Program-made: the position numbers and the translations under genes
Part shown: positions 27,663 to 35,986 of the stretch, in pieces
Layout: each line of letters opens with the position of its first letter
How positions within the stretch are numbered: position 1 is the stretch's first letter
The notes under the pieces: model-generated
Seen by the model: only the letters and a program-made list of their open reading frames with translations
Database searches by the model: none
Told to the model about the DNA's origin: nothing
Assembly (NCBI GenBank): GCA_019308995.1
Contig: JAFDHD010000005.1
Span: 1-64,000 of the forward strand
Length of the DNA: 64,000 bases
Direction of reading: 5' to 3'
Source: Deltaproteobacteria bacterium
Lineage (GTDB): Bacteria; Desulfobacterota; Desulfarculia; Adiutricales; JAFDHD01

Positions 27663-28508
27663 ATGCCTCCCTTTTATCTCACCGAGATTATCCGCCTGGC
27701 TCTGGCTGAGGACGTGGGCAGCGGAGACCTGACCACTTCTCTGATCGTACCTCCCTCTACGCCGGCCCAAGCTGAGATCGTGGCCAAGCAAAATTTGGTG
27801 GCGGCTGGACTTGAGGCGGCGCGCCTGACTTTTGAGACAGTTGATACGGCTGTTGATTTTGACCCGCTGGTTGCAGACGGCGGTCAGGCGGTTTCAGGCC
27901 AGGTTTTGGTCCGGCTGGCTGGCCCGGCTGCTTCCATCCTGACTGCTGAGAGAGTGGCGCTCAATTTCCTGATGCATCTGTCCGGCGTGGCCACGCTGAC
28001 CGCCCGGTTCGTCAATGCGGTCAAGCCGCACCGGGTTCGAATTGTAGACACCCGCAAGACCACTCCGGGATGGCGTGTCCTGGAAAAGGCGGCCGTTCGG
28101 GCCGGCGGCGGAGAAAATCACCGCCTGGGGCTCTTTGATGGAATCCTGATAAAAGATAACCACATCGCTGCCGCTGGCACCGTTACCGCCGCCGTCACCC
28201 GCGCCAAAAAAGGAGCGCCTCATACCCTGAAGGTTGAGGTCGAGGTCAGTGATCTTCCCGGCCTCGAAGAAGCCATCGCCGCTGAGGCAGACGTGGTCCT
28301 GCTGGATAACATGAACCTGGATCAGCTCCGGCAGGCAGTGACCCTCACCAAAGGTCGGGTGCTCCTGGAGGCGTCCGGCGGGATCAACCTGGAAAACGTG
28401 GCCCAGGTGGCTGCCACGGGTGTGGATATCATCTCCATCGGCGCCCTGACTCACTCCGCTCCGGCCGCGGACATGAGCCTGAAGTTTAACCTGGGGGAGG
28501 CGTGCTGA
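27663..28508 (+). CDS. nadC: Nicotinate-nucleotide pyrophosphorylase (carboxylating)
   Basis: 281 residues from ATG 27663; a GTG at 27654 overlaps the valS stop and is in frame. The enzyme converts quinolinate and PRPP to nicotinate mononucleotide in NAD synthesis. Typical stretches are LAEDVGSGDLTT, NFLMHLSGVAT, VDTRKTTPGWRVLEKAAV, GGGENHRLGLFDGILIKDNH and LLEASGGINLENV. All belong to the family active site. Confidence 0.96.
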   Translation: MPPFYLTEIIRLALAEDVGSGDLTTSLIVPPSTPAQAEIVAKQNLVAAGLEAARLTFETVDTAVDFDPLVADGGQAVSGQVLVRLAGPAASILTAERVALNFLMHLSGVATLTARFVNAVKPHRVRIVDTRKTTPGWRVLEKAAVRAGGGENHRLGLFDGILIKDNHIAAAGTVTAAVTRAKKGAPHTLKVEVEVSDLPGLEEAIAAEADVVLLDNMNLDQLRQAVTLTKGRVLLEASGGINLENVAQVAATGVDIISIGALTHSAPAADMSLKFNLGEAC

Positions 28509-28614
28509 GAAAGGTTCGCCTGGTTTGATCTTATTTTTTTGTAATATGAGGCGGTAAGCAGGCGGGTGAGGCAGAAGACGGCGGGCTTACTCTGTCTGCT
28601 GGCAGAAAAAACAC

Positions 28615-28656
28615 AAGGACGGTCGTTGTCTCACAGGAGACAACCCCGCCCTTTTG
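28615..28656. terminator. Bidirectional terminator between nadC and a small membrane protein gene
   Basis: GTTGTCTC-ACAG-GAGACAAC (28625-28644) is a perfect 8-bp stem, extended outward by AAGGACGG against CCGCCCTT with one mismatch. A-rich sequence on the left and CTTTT on the right give U-tracts in both directions, which suits two convergent genes. Confidence 0.65.
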
Positions 28657-28690
28657 ATTTGTCTTGCCGCTCGTGTGGTTTGAATTTAAA

Positions 28691-28921
28691 TTAGTGGTGG
28701 ACTGCGTGGTGGACTGGCACGTCCTCTGTTTTCCCTGCTTCCGAGACAACAATTAACGTAGTCGCCAGCACTATCCCGGCCGTCACTACAGCTGGTACCA
28801 GGGATACACCGGCAAAGGTCGCTCCGGAAGAAACCAATCCTGCCGCAGCCATTGACATGCTTGGCACTAAAATTAACAGCCCAACAAGAAGCACCATCAG
28901 TGGTATTCTGACTTTCCGCAT
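28691..28921 (-). CDS. Small membrane protein of unknown function (76 aa)
   Basis: ATG at 28921 follows GGGGGGAAGAGAT. The longer frame up to 28978 would start inside the promoter and is rejected. The N-terminus MRKVRIPLMVLLVGLLILVP is a signal or membrane segment, followed by Ala/Gly-rich sequence, a second hydrophobic stretch (VPAVVTAGIVLATTLIVV) and a short polar tail ending HHAVHH. I do not recognise the family. A near-consensus promoter and its own terminator indicate a separately expressed gene. Confidence 0.72.
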   Translation of the reverse strand: MRKVRIPLMVLLVGLLILVPSMSMAAAGLVSSGATFAGVSLVPAVVTAGIVLATTLIVVSEAGKTEDVPVHHAVHH

Positions 28922-28948
28922 ATCTCTTCCCCCCTTATATTTGATTAC

Positions 28949-28978
28949 ATCATATATAACTTTTTTCCCAAGTGTCAA
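28949..28978 (-). promoter_or_regulatory. Strong sigma70-type promoter of the small membrane protein gene
   Basis: On the minus strand: TTGACA at 28978-28973, an 18-base spacer, TATGAT at 28954-28949. The -35 is a perfect match and the -10 matches five of six positions. The start codon at 28921 lies about 28 bases downstream of the -10. Confidence 0.75.
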
Positions 28979-29009
28979 TGTTTTTTTTTAAAAATGCATT
29001 TTTTTTGAT

Positions 29010-29645
29010 TTAAAGGGTTTCAAGGTTTGTTTCTCTCTCGTGAGCGATGGTCGAATGCGGGGTGGGCCCATAGTCATGGCCCGGCCAGACAACCGTATCC
29101 CCGGGTAAAGTATACAGTTTTTCTTTAATGGACTGAAGCAGCAGGAACAACGACCCGCCGCCAAGGTCCGTCCGGCCGATGCCTCCGACAAAGAGCGTGT
29201 CCCCGGTGAAAACATGGCCCTCGGTGTAAAGGCAGATGCCGCCCATGGTATGCCCAGGGGTATGAAGCACCTTGAGTGATTGTTCGCCGATATGAATCAC
29301 GTCTCCGTCCTTCAGCAGCCGATCAGGCGACGGGGACCCTCTTCCGCCCATTAATCTGGATACGGCCCGGTTCAGAAACTTTTCCAGCCGTTTCGCCTCC
29401 AATTCATGGATGAGAAGTTCGGCGTTGGTGGCGGCAATTATTTGAGCGTTGCCGCCTATATGGTCAGTATGACCGTGCGTATTGATGACGTAGGTCACCG
29501 AAAGGCCGAGGGTTTCCGTCTCTTTCAGGATTTTTTTCGCTTCAGCCGCAGGGTCTACCAAGGCGCAGGTACCCGAGGCTTCATCCCCGATAATATAGCA
29601 AAGGGTAGCCATCGGGCCCACGCGAATCTGCCTTATTTTTATCAC
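29010..29645 (-). CDS. Metallo-beta-lactamase-fold hydrolase (glyoxalase II-like)
   Basis: 211 residues. The zinc motif THGHTDHIGG (His 57, His 59, Asp 61, His 62 approx.) is followed by LHTPGHTMGG, FTGDTLFVGGIGRTDL and WPGHDYGPT, the layout of hydroxyacylglutathione-hydrolase-like proteins. Many anaerobes lack glutathione, so the substrate may be another thioester. ATG 29645 has GGAGG upstream on the minus strand. Confidence 0.9.
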   Translation of the reverse strand: MIKIRQIRVGPMATLCYIIGDEASGTCALVDPAAEAKKILKETETLGLSVTYVINTHGHTDHIGGNAQIIAATNAELLIHELEAKRLEKFLNRAVSRLMGGRGSPSPDRLLKDGDVIHIGEQSLKVLHTPGHTMGGICLYTEGHVFTGDTLFVGGIGRTDLGGGSLFLLLQSIKEKLYTLPGDTVVWPGHDYGPTPHSTIAHERETNLETL

Positions 29646-29906
29646 CTGGGAGCCTCCTCGGCCTGATTGGTGTGGAGTTTTGAAAAAGCGCCCTAAAAAA
29701 ATATTTTATCATATTTTCATGGCCGGGGAAGCCATTGGCTCAAAAGGTTTGCCTCAGGACCTGCCGGCGCGGTATGAGAGGAGGGAAAAGATTTGCTTTT
29801 CAGGGTTAAATACTTTAATTTTGATGCTCTCAATTCTTTCAACGCCGCGCCTGGGCCGCCTGCAAATAAGGGTTCCCTGCCAGCCAGGCTCCTGAGGAGA
29901 AAAAAA

Positions 29907-31028
29907 GTGAACTTAAAGCAACGACTCGGCGGGAAGGCCCTTGAACTGGATTTTGAAGATGTTGGTTTTACGAGCGCAGAGCCTCTGGATGTGTATATTC
30001 AGGAGATTGAGTCCCGGCCGGAGATGTATAACTGGGTCATGAGGGAAGATTTTGACCTGAAGCGCGGCGCGGCGCTTTCTCAAAAACATCCCTGGGCCAG
30101 GTCCCTGGTGGTCCTGATTAGAAACTACCATCATCGCCGGTTCCCTCTTCAACTCATCGGGAAGATCGGCCGCTGCTACCAGGTGGATGAGCGGAGGGAG
30201 AGAGGCGCGGAATACCGGCGCCTGGTTGACTACTTTGCCTTTTTGGAGAAGCAAGGCATCCGTTTTTGCTTCGACGATGAGACGCCTGCCCGCATGTCGG
30301 CCGCTAGGGCCGGATTGGTGACTTATGGCAAGAATTGCTTTATCTTTGCCAAAAAAACCATGCTGGGCGCTTCATGGCTGGAAAGCATCCCCATCTTGCT
30401 GGACGCAGAGATCGAACCCGATCAGCCGTCCATTGAGCTTGGATGCCCTAGCTGGTGCAAGAATGCCTGTATTGCGGCCTGTCCCACCGGCGCCCTTTAC
30501 GCGCCGAAAAAGATGAACCCTTTGCGGTGCATCGCCTTCAATACTTACTACGGGTCCGGGATCACGCCCATGGACTTGAGGGAACCCATGGGCACCTGTG
30601 TGTATGGGTGTGATCGCTGCCAGGAAGTTTGTCCGCGGAACCAATCCTGGATGAATCAGGACCTGCCGAAAAATCAAGAACTATCGGACAGGGCCGCTGA
30701 CTTTCAGCTCGACACTCTCCTGAGGATGGACCAGGAACACTATGTCAATAAAGTCTGGCCGCTCGTCTTCTATATCTCCCGGAAAAATATCGCCAAATGG
30801 CAGATGAACGCTGCGCGCGCCCTGGGGAACCTGGGTGCGCGGATGTACGTCCCCATCCCGGTTGAAAGCCTGAACGAAAATCAGTACGAAACGATTCGGG
30901 GAATGTGCGCCTGGGCCCTGGGCAAGCTCGGCGGCAGCCAAGCCAAGGCGGCTTTGGAATCCCGCCTGCCAGGGGAGGCAGACCTGGTCCGGGAAGAGAT
31001 CAACCTCGCCCTGAATAAAATGACATGA
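29907..31028 (+). CDS. QueG-like double [4Fe-4S] protein
   Basis: 373 residues from GTG 29907, chosen because TGAGGAGA lies six bases upstream; an ATG at 29793 is in frame but has no site. The second cluster C-x3-C-x2-C-x3-C (GTCVYGCDRCQEVCP) and the C-terminal HEAT-like helices (ARALGNLGARMYVP, WALGKLGGSQAKAAL) resemble epoxyqueuosine reductase. The first cluster is unusual: C-x3-C-x3-C-x3-C (CPSWCKNACIAACP), where QueG normally has C-x2-C. So it may be a relative with another role rather than QueG itself. It precedes the Hdr-type operon on the same strand. Confidence 0.75.
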   Translation: MNLKQRLGGKALELDFEDVGFTSAEPLDVYIQEIESRPEMYNWVMREDFDLKRGAALSQKHPWARSLVVLIRNYHHRRFPLQLIGKIGRCYQVDERRERGAEYRRLVDYFAFLEKQGIRFCFDDETPARMSAARAGLVTYGKNCFIFAKKTMLGASWLESIPILLDAEIEPDQPSIELGCPSWCKNACIAACPTGALYAPKKMNPLRCIAFNTYYGSGITPMDLREPMGTCVYGCDRCQEVCPRNQSWMNQDLPKNQELSDRAADFQLDTLLRMDQEHYVNKVWPLVFYISRKNIAKWQMNAARALGNLGARMYVPIPVESLNENQYETIRGMCAWALGKLGGSQAKAALESRLPGEADLVREEINLALNKMT

Positions 31029-31375
31029 AAGTCCTCCGGGTTACGGGCCGGAGTTGAGCACGGCGTCACACCGTCCCAGGAGCCTTGCACCAGGATGCAG
31101 GGCTCAAAAAAGTTATAAAATCTAGGGACTTGACCGCCGGGCTGCCGCATGCTGCATCGGGCAGAGTCCTTCCGCCATTCCGGGCAGATAAATTGAACGA
31201 TCTGCTGGCCCACCGCGGGATGAAGCCGGGTTGTATATAATTCCATTATCCATTATAATACATTATTCTCTGAAGGAAGGTTGTCACTCTCACCAAAAAA
31301 AAGAAAGACTTGCAGCAATTTTCACCCATCAGGCGGCAGGGCCTTGAAGCCCGAAGCAGCGATAGAGGAGAGGAG
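31029..31375 (+). other. Leader of the Hdr-type operon
   Basis: 347 bases between the QueG-like gene and the NuoF-like gene. Apart from the candidate promoter at 31231-31259 (listed separately) and the long purine-rich ribosome binding site before 31376, I see no gene or clear hairpin terminator. Confidence 0.5.
31231..31259 (+). promoter_or_regulatory. Candidate promoter of the Hdr-type operon
   Basis: TTGTAT at 31231-31236, a 17-base spacer and a perfect TATAAT at 31254-31259. The start codon of the NuoF-like gene is about 117 bases downstream. Confidence 0.5.
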
Positions 31376-33163
31376 ATGAAGGCTTATCGTTTTCACGCCC
31401 TCATTTGTGGGTGCACCACATGTCGCTCCCTGGGGAGTCTTGAGGTCAAGAAGGCCCTTGAGGCTGAATTGGCCAAACAAGGGCTTGCCGAGGAGGTCAA
31501 GGTTGGGGAAGTTGGTTGTATTGGCTACTGCACCGCCTCCCCCATCATGCTCGTTTACCCTGGAGGGCTGTATTACCAGAAGCTGACCCCTGAAGACATC
31601 CCTGAATTGGTTAGTGAACACTTTCTTAAGGGCCGGCCTGTAGAACGCTTCTTTTATCAGGAACCGAAAAAGAAGGAATTCATTCCGGAGTTGGCCAAGA
31701 TCCCCTTTTTCGCCAACCAGCGCCTCGTGGTCTTGCGCAACCGGGGCCTTATCAATACCGACCGGATTGATGAATATATCGCTCAGGACGGGTACGCCGC
31801 GGCAGGCAAAGCCCTCCTGGAGATGACCCCCCAGGAAATCATCGAAGAAATCAAGGCCTCCGGCCTCAGGGAACGCGACGGGACCGGGTACCCCACCGGT
31901 TTGAAGCTGGAGTTCGGTTACAAGTCCAACCCGGAAGTCAAGTATATCGTTTGCACCGCCGGCGAGGGTGATCTTGGGGCCTTCATGGATCGCTCGATTC
32001 TGGAATCCAACCCGCATGCCATCATCGAAGGCCTGATCATCGCCGCCAGGGCCGTGGGCGCTCATCATGGTTATATTTATTGCCAGGAGGAATATTCCAT
32101 GGCCATTGCCAGGCTCAACATCGCCATGGCCCAGGCCACTGATTACGGACTTCTGGGCGAGGACATCCTGGAGTCTGGCTATGATTTTGACCTCCAGGTC
32201 CGGGAAGGCGCGGGCATCTTTTTAAGCTCCGAGGAGTCGGCCATGATCGCCTTGATCGAGGGCCGATCCGAGATGACTCAGCCGGAAACGCCCACCCTCT
32301 CGGAGTCAGATATTCTCGGCCATCCCACCATCACCAGCAATGTGGAGACTTATGCCAATTTGCCTCCGGTGATTCGGCGCGGTTCGGAGTGGTTCGCATC
32401 CATTGGCACGGAAAAGAGCAAGGGGACCAAGGTCTTTGCCTTGACCGGCGATGTTTTTCACAAGGGTCTGGTTGAGGTGCCCATGGGCACGAAGCTCAAG
32501 ACCCTGATTTACAACATCGGCGGAGGCATCCCCAGACAGAGGAAGCTCAAAGCCGTCCAGCTCGGCGGGCCCTCGAGCGGCTGCATCCCGGCCGAGCTTC
32601 TTGACCTGCCGTGCGACTACGAATCCGTGACTGAGGTTGGCGCCATCATGGGCGCGGGCGGGCTGATTGTCATGGACGATGACACCTGCATGGTGGATCT
32701 GGCCCGGTTTTATATGGAGCACGTTCAGAGGAAGTCCGATGATAAATGTCCTCTCTGCCAGGAAGGCACCAGGCGGATGCTTGAAATCCTGGAAAAAATC
32801 TGCCAGGGCCAGGGCGAGGTCGAAGACCTCAACACCCTTGAGTCCCTGAGTATCGCTGTCAGAAGGTGCGCTACCTGCGTCCAGGGTAAAATCGGACTCA
32901 ACCCCGTGTATTCCACGCTCAAATACTTCCGGGACGAGTACATGACGCACATCCTTGAGAAGCGCTGCCCGGCCAAACGCTGCCAGAACTTGGTGGAGTT
33001 CGTGGTTGATGAGGAAAGGTGCAGGCAGTGCGGGGCCTGTTATCCGGTCTGTCCGATGGGAGCCGTGGCCTGGGAGGAAGGTCAGCCGGCGCGCATTGAC
33101 CGTGATAAGTGCACCCGGTGCCTGGCCTGCATATCCGCTTGTGAGTTTTACGCCATTGACTAA
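31376..33163 (+). CDS. NuoE-NuoF-like fusion, NAD(P)H-oxidising flavoprotein subunit with ferredoxin tail
   Basis: 595 residues from ATG 31376, preceded by GAGGAGAGGAG. Domains in order: thioredoxin-like [2Fe-2S] domain (Cys pairs in CGCTTC and GCIGYC); FMN/NAD-binding NuoF core (REGAGIFLSSEESAMIALIEG) with the SLBB domain; the [4Fe-4S] motif CPLCQEGTRRM; and two ferredoxin clusters at the C-terminus (CRQCGACYPVCP, CTRCLACISACE). Proteins of this type bring in electrons from NADH or release them to NAD in HydABC, FlxA-like and BamH-like complexes. First gene of the apparent 9-kb operon. Confidence 0.92.
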   Translation: MKAYRFHALICGCTTCRSLGSLEVKKALEAELAKQGLAEEVKVGEVGCIGYCTASPIMLVYPGGLYYQKLTPEDIPELVSEHFLKGRPVERFFYQEPKKKEFIPELAKIPFFANQRLVVLRNRGLINTDRIDEYIAQDGYAAAGKALLEMTPQEIIEEIKASGLRERDGTGYPTGLKLEFGYKSNPEVKYIVCTAGEGDLGAFMDRSILESNPHAIIEGLIIAARAVGAHHGYIYCQEEYSMAIARLNIAMAQATDYGLLGEDILESGYDFDLQVREGAGIFLSSEESAMIALIEGRSEMTQPETPTLSESDILGHPTITSNVETYANLPPVIRRGSEWFASIGTEKSKGTKVFALTGDVFHKGLVEVPMGTKLKTLIYNIGGGIPRQRKLKAVQLGGPSSGCIPAELLDLPCDYESVTEVGAIMGAGGLIVMDDDTCMVDLARFYMEHVQRKSDDKCPLCQEGTRRMLEILEKICQGQGEVEDLNTLESLSIAVRRCATCVQGKIGLNPVYSTLKYFRDEYMTHILEKRCPAKRCQNLVEFVVDEERCRQCGACYPVCPMGAVAWEEGQPARIDRDKCTRCLACISACEFYAID

Positions 33164-33488
33164 TCTAGTTTCATCCTTTATTCTTGAAATGGATGGCCGA
33201 AGAAATCGTGAAGGCCATCGTCAGCGTGCCAGTCGGGCTGCGGGCGAGCTGAGGTCCCGGATTCAACCCGGACCTAGGTCTGATGAAGATGAGTTGCTTG
33301 TGGAGCTGGCTCTGATCCGGTCGTTGAAAAGAAAATAGCTAAGGAGATCACAGGCCTCTTTGAAGACTGTCTTCTGACCCATATGACCGGTGAGACAGCC
33401 TCTGAGGCGGATAAAGACGTGTTACGATCTAACAATGCCAGCCTTTCAGTTATCGTAACACTCCCTCCTTTAGGAAGGAGTTCGAGCA
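33164..33488 (+). promoter_or_regulatory. Leader of hdrA with stem-loop and masked ribosome binding site
   Basis: 325 bases without a credible gene. A perfect 10-bp inverted repeat GTGTTACGAT (33419-33428) / ATCGTAACAC (33452-33461) encloses 23 bases. Right after it CTCCCTCC (33461-33468) can pair with GGAAGGAG (33473-33480) around TTTA, with 7 of 8 positions paired; the right arm is the Shine-Dalgarno sequence of hdrA. The left C33461 is shared, so the two hairpins may compete. A 49-codon frame (33189-33338) has no ribosome binding site and is not called. Confidence 0.5.
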
Positions 33489-35474
33489 ATTCCTCATAAA
33501 ATTGGTGTTTATGTCTGCCATTGCGGCACAAATATCGCAAGTAAGGTTGACTGCGCCGAAGTGGCGCGGTTCGCCTCAGGTTTAAAAAATGTCGTCATCG
33601 CCCGGGACTACCAGTTCATGTGCTCGGACCCCGGTCAGGACATGATCATAAGTGATATTAATGAGCTGGGCCTGAACCGCGTCGTGGTCGCCTCCTGCTC
33701 GCCCCAACTTCATGAGAAGACCTTCCAGAACGCCTGCCAGAACGCCGGACTCAACCCTTATCTGTTTCAGATGGCCTGCATTCGGGAGCATTGTTCCTGG
33801 GTGATCGAGGATCCGGTTGAGGCCACCGAAAAGGCCATGCACCTCGTGACCGCCGCGGTGAATCGGGTTGATCAGCACCATGAGCTGTTTGCCCCGGAGA
33901 TTCAGGTGCGTCCGGGAATCATGGTGGTCGGGGCGGGCATCGCCGGTATTCAGGCGGCGCTGGATATCGCCGATGCCAGGCAGAAGGTCTATCTGGTGGA
34001 AAAGGCCCCGTCCATCGGCGGGCATATGGCCCAGTTCGACAAGACTTTTCCGACCCTGGACTGTGCGGCCTGCATTTCCACGCCCAAGATGGTGGCCGTG
34101 GCTCAAAACCCGTATATTGAAATGCTCACCTACAGCGAGGTCATCGAGGTCACGGGATACATCGGCGATTACCTGGTGAAAGTTCGCCGCAAGCCCCGCT
34201 ATGTCAATGATGATGTCTGTACAGGATGCGGCTTGTGTATTGACAAGTGCCCGGTCAAGGTGCCCAGTGAGTTTGACGAGCTGCTGGGGACGCGCAAGGC
34301 GATTTACCGGTATACGCCTCAGTCGGTGCCGCTAACGCCTGTCATTGACCCTGAGCATTGCCGTTACTTAACCAAAGGCAAGGGCCGGGTTTGCGAGCAG
34401 CTTTGCCCCGCGCAGGCCATTGATTTCACCCAGGAAGAAACAGAACTGACTATCCCGGTGGGGTCCATTATCCTGGCCACCGGTTATGACCTCTTCGACC
34501 CGACTCCCTTATGGCAGTATGGTTTCAACCGCTTTGACGAAGTCTATACCGGCCTGCAGTTTGAGCGCCTGAACAGCCCCGTCGGCCCCTCCGGCGGGGA
34601 AATCATCATGAAAAACGGGAACCCTCCAGAGGGCGTGGCCATCCTGCACTGCGTTGGCAGCCGCGATCAGAATTACCACGAATATTGCTCTCGAGTTTGC
34701 TGCATGTACGCTCTCAAGTATGCTCACCTCCTCCGGGAAAAGGTCGGTCCGGACGTGCCGATTTATAATTTCTACATTGACCTGCGCTGCTTTGGCAAAG
34801 GCTACGAGGAATTTTACCACCGCGTCCAGGAAAAGGGGATCGTCTTCATCAGGGGACGTCCGGCCCAAGTCACCGATCAGGCGCTGACGCCTGAAGAAGA
34901 AGGCAAGCTCATCGTCATCTCAGAAGATACCCTGCTTGGAGAAATGCTGCGCGTTCCGGTGGACATGGTTATCTTATGTACCGCCATGGAACCGTCTCGG
35001 GAGGCGGCCGAAACGGCACGAATCTTCGGCGTCAGCCAGGGGCAGGATGGATTCTTCCTGGAAGAGCACCCCAAGCTGGGGCCGATCACCACCACCACTG
35101 ATGGTATCTTCCTGGCCGGCGCCTGTCAGGGACCCAAAGATATTCCAGACTCCGTCTCGCACGCTTCCGGCGCCGCGGCCAAGGCCCTGGCCCTTGCCAC
35201 CCGAGGCACGGTCACCGTCTCTCCGGCCACGGCCTGGATAGACCCGGACATCTGCTCCGGCTGCCTGACATGCCGGGAGCTTTGCGTTTACTCGGCCATT
35301 GAATTCGACGAGTACAGGGGTGTGTGCGTCGTCAATGAGACGGTCTGCAAGGGATGCGGAAGCTGTGCCGCCTTCTGCCCCAGTAACGCGGCCCAGATCA
35401 AGCATTTTACCGAAAAGCAGATTTTCGCCGAGATTGAGGGGCTCCTGGACAGGGTCTCGTCACAATCGGCTTGA
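33489..35474 (+). CDS. hdrA: HdrA, FAD/Fe-S subunit of a heterodisulfide-reductase-like complex (probable ATT start)
   Basis: 661 residues if translation begins at ATT 33489, eight bases after AAGGAG. The nearest usual start (GTG 33561) would remove the conserved HdrA N-terminus IGVYVCHCGTNIA, which is encoded in frame upstream of it. A TAG lies just before the ribosome binding site, so no ATG is available. Domains: N-terminal Cys region (also ASCSPQLHEKTF), FAD loop VVGAGIAGIQAAL (about 146), LDCAACISTPKM cluster, ferredoxin clusters (CTGCGLCIDKCP, CRYL...CEQLCP), TrxR-like part, C-terminal clusters CSGCLTCRELC and CKGCGSCAAFCP. FAD here is the bifurcation centre in known HdrA. Confidence 0.9.
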   Translation: MPHKIGVYVCHCGTNIASKVDCAEVARFASGLKNVVIARDYQFMCSDPGQDMIISDINELGLNRVVVASCSPQLHEKTFQNACQNAGLNPYLFQMACIREHCSWVIEDPVEATEKAMHLVTAAVNRVDQHHELFAPEIQVRPGIMVVGAGIAGIQAALDIADARQKVYLVEKAPSIGGHMAQFDKTFPTLDCAACISTPKMVAVAQNPYIEMLTYSEVIEVTGYIGDYLVKVRRKPRYVNDDVCTGCGLCIDKCPVKVPSEFDELLGTRKAIYRYTPQSVPLTPVIDPEHCRYLTKGKGRVCEQLCPAQAIDFTQEETELTIPVGSIILATGYDLFDPTPLWQYGFNRFDEVYTGLQFERLNSPVGPSGGEIIMKNGNPPEGVAILHCVGSRDQNYHEYCSRVCCMYALKYAHLLREKVGPDVPIYNFYIDLRCFGKGYEEFYHRVQEKGIVFIRGRPAQVTDQALTPEEEGKLIVISEDTLLGEMLRVPVDMVILCTAMEPSREAAETARIFGVSQGQDGFFLEEHPKLGPITTTTDGIFLAGACQGPKDIPDSVSHASGAAAKALALATRGTVTVSPATAWIDPDICSGCLTCRELCVYSAIEFDEYRGVCVVNETVCKGCGSCAAFCPSNAAQIKHFTEKQIFAEIEGLLDRVSSQSA

Positions 35475-35481
35475 AACATCC

Positions 35482-35943
35482 ATGGAACGCGCCGCTATCG
35501 AAGGCAGGTTAAAGGAGGGAACCATCGCTGAATTTGAGCCGACAATCATCGCCTTTGTCTGTAACTGGTGCACTTACACCGCGGCCGATTTGGCCGGTAC
35601 CTCGCGCATGACCCAGCCGGGCAACGTCCGTCTGATCCGTGTCAACTGCACCGGCATGGTGGACCCTAAATACGTCATCAAGGCTTTGCTGGCCGGGGCC
35701 GACGCCGTCCTGATCAGCGGATGTCATCCCGGCGACTGCCATTACGTCAATGGCAACTACAAGGCGCGCAGACGGGTCAAACTGCTTCAGGAAATACTGA
35801 GCAGATTCGGCATCGAAAAAAACAGGGTCAAAATGACATGGATTGGCGCCAGCGAGGGTAACATATTCGCCGACACAGTCAAGTCACTCGTCACGGAAGT
35901 CAAAACGCTAGGACCAAACCAGGCCCGGAACCTCATGATCTGA
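35482..35943 (+). CDS. MvhD-like [2Fe-2S] electron-transfer subunit
   Basis: 153 residues from ATG 35482. The motif FVCNWCTY (Cys 27, 30), NCTGM (Cys 56) and SGCHPGDCHY (Cys 81, 86) are the five conserved Cys of MvhD/FlxD/BamF proteins, which hand electrons to HdrA. It starts 8 bases after hdrA stops. The longer frame from 35299 overlaps hdrA and is not used. Confidence 0.93.
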   Translation: MERAAIEGRLKEGTIAEFEPTIIAFVCNWCTYTAADLAGTSRMTQPGNVRLIRVNCTGMVDPKYVIKALLAGADAVLISGCHPGDCHYVNGNYKARRRVKLLQEILSRFGIEKNRVKMTWIGASEGNIFADTVKSLVTEVKTLGPNQARNLMI

Positions 35944-35986
35944 TGAACATCCGCGCTCATTCACCTCTACCTCGGAGAAAAGTTCG

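Noticed and set aside
28979-29009. A/T runs around ATGCAT as a terminator of the metallo-beta-lactamase-fold gene
   Set aside because: The stem would be only A-T pairs with a tiny core. It is more likely UP-element-like sequence for the promoter at 28949-28978.
33189-33338. 49-codon frame between the NuoF-like gene and hdrA
   Set aside because: No ribosome binding site, biased composition and no likeness to any family I know. Mentioned only within the leader.
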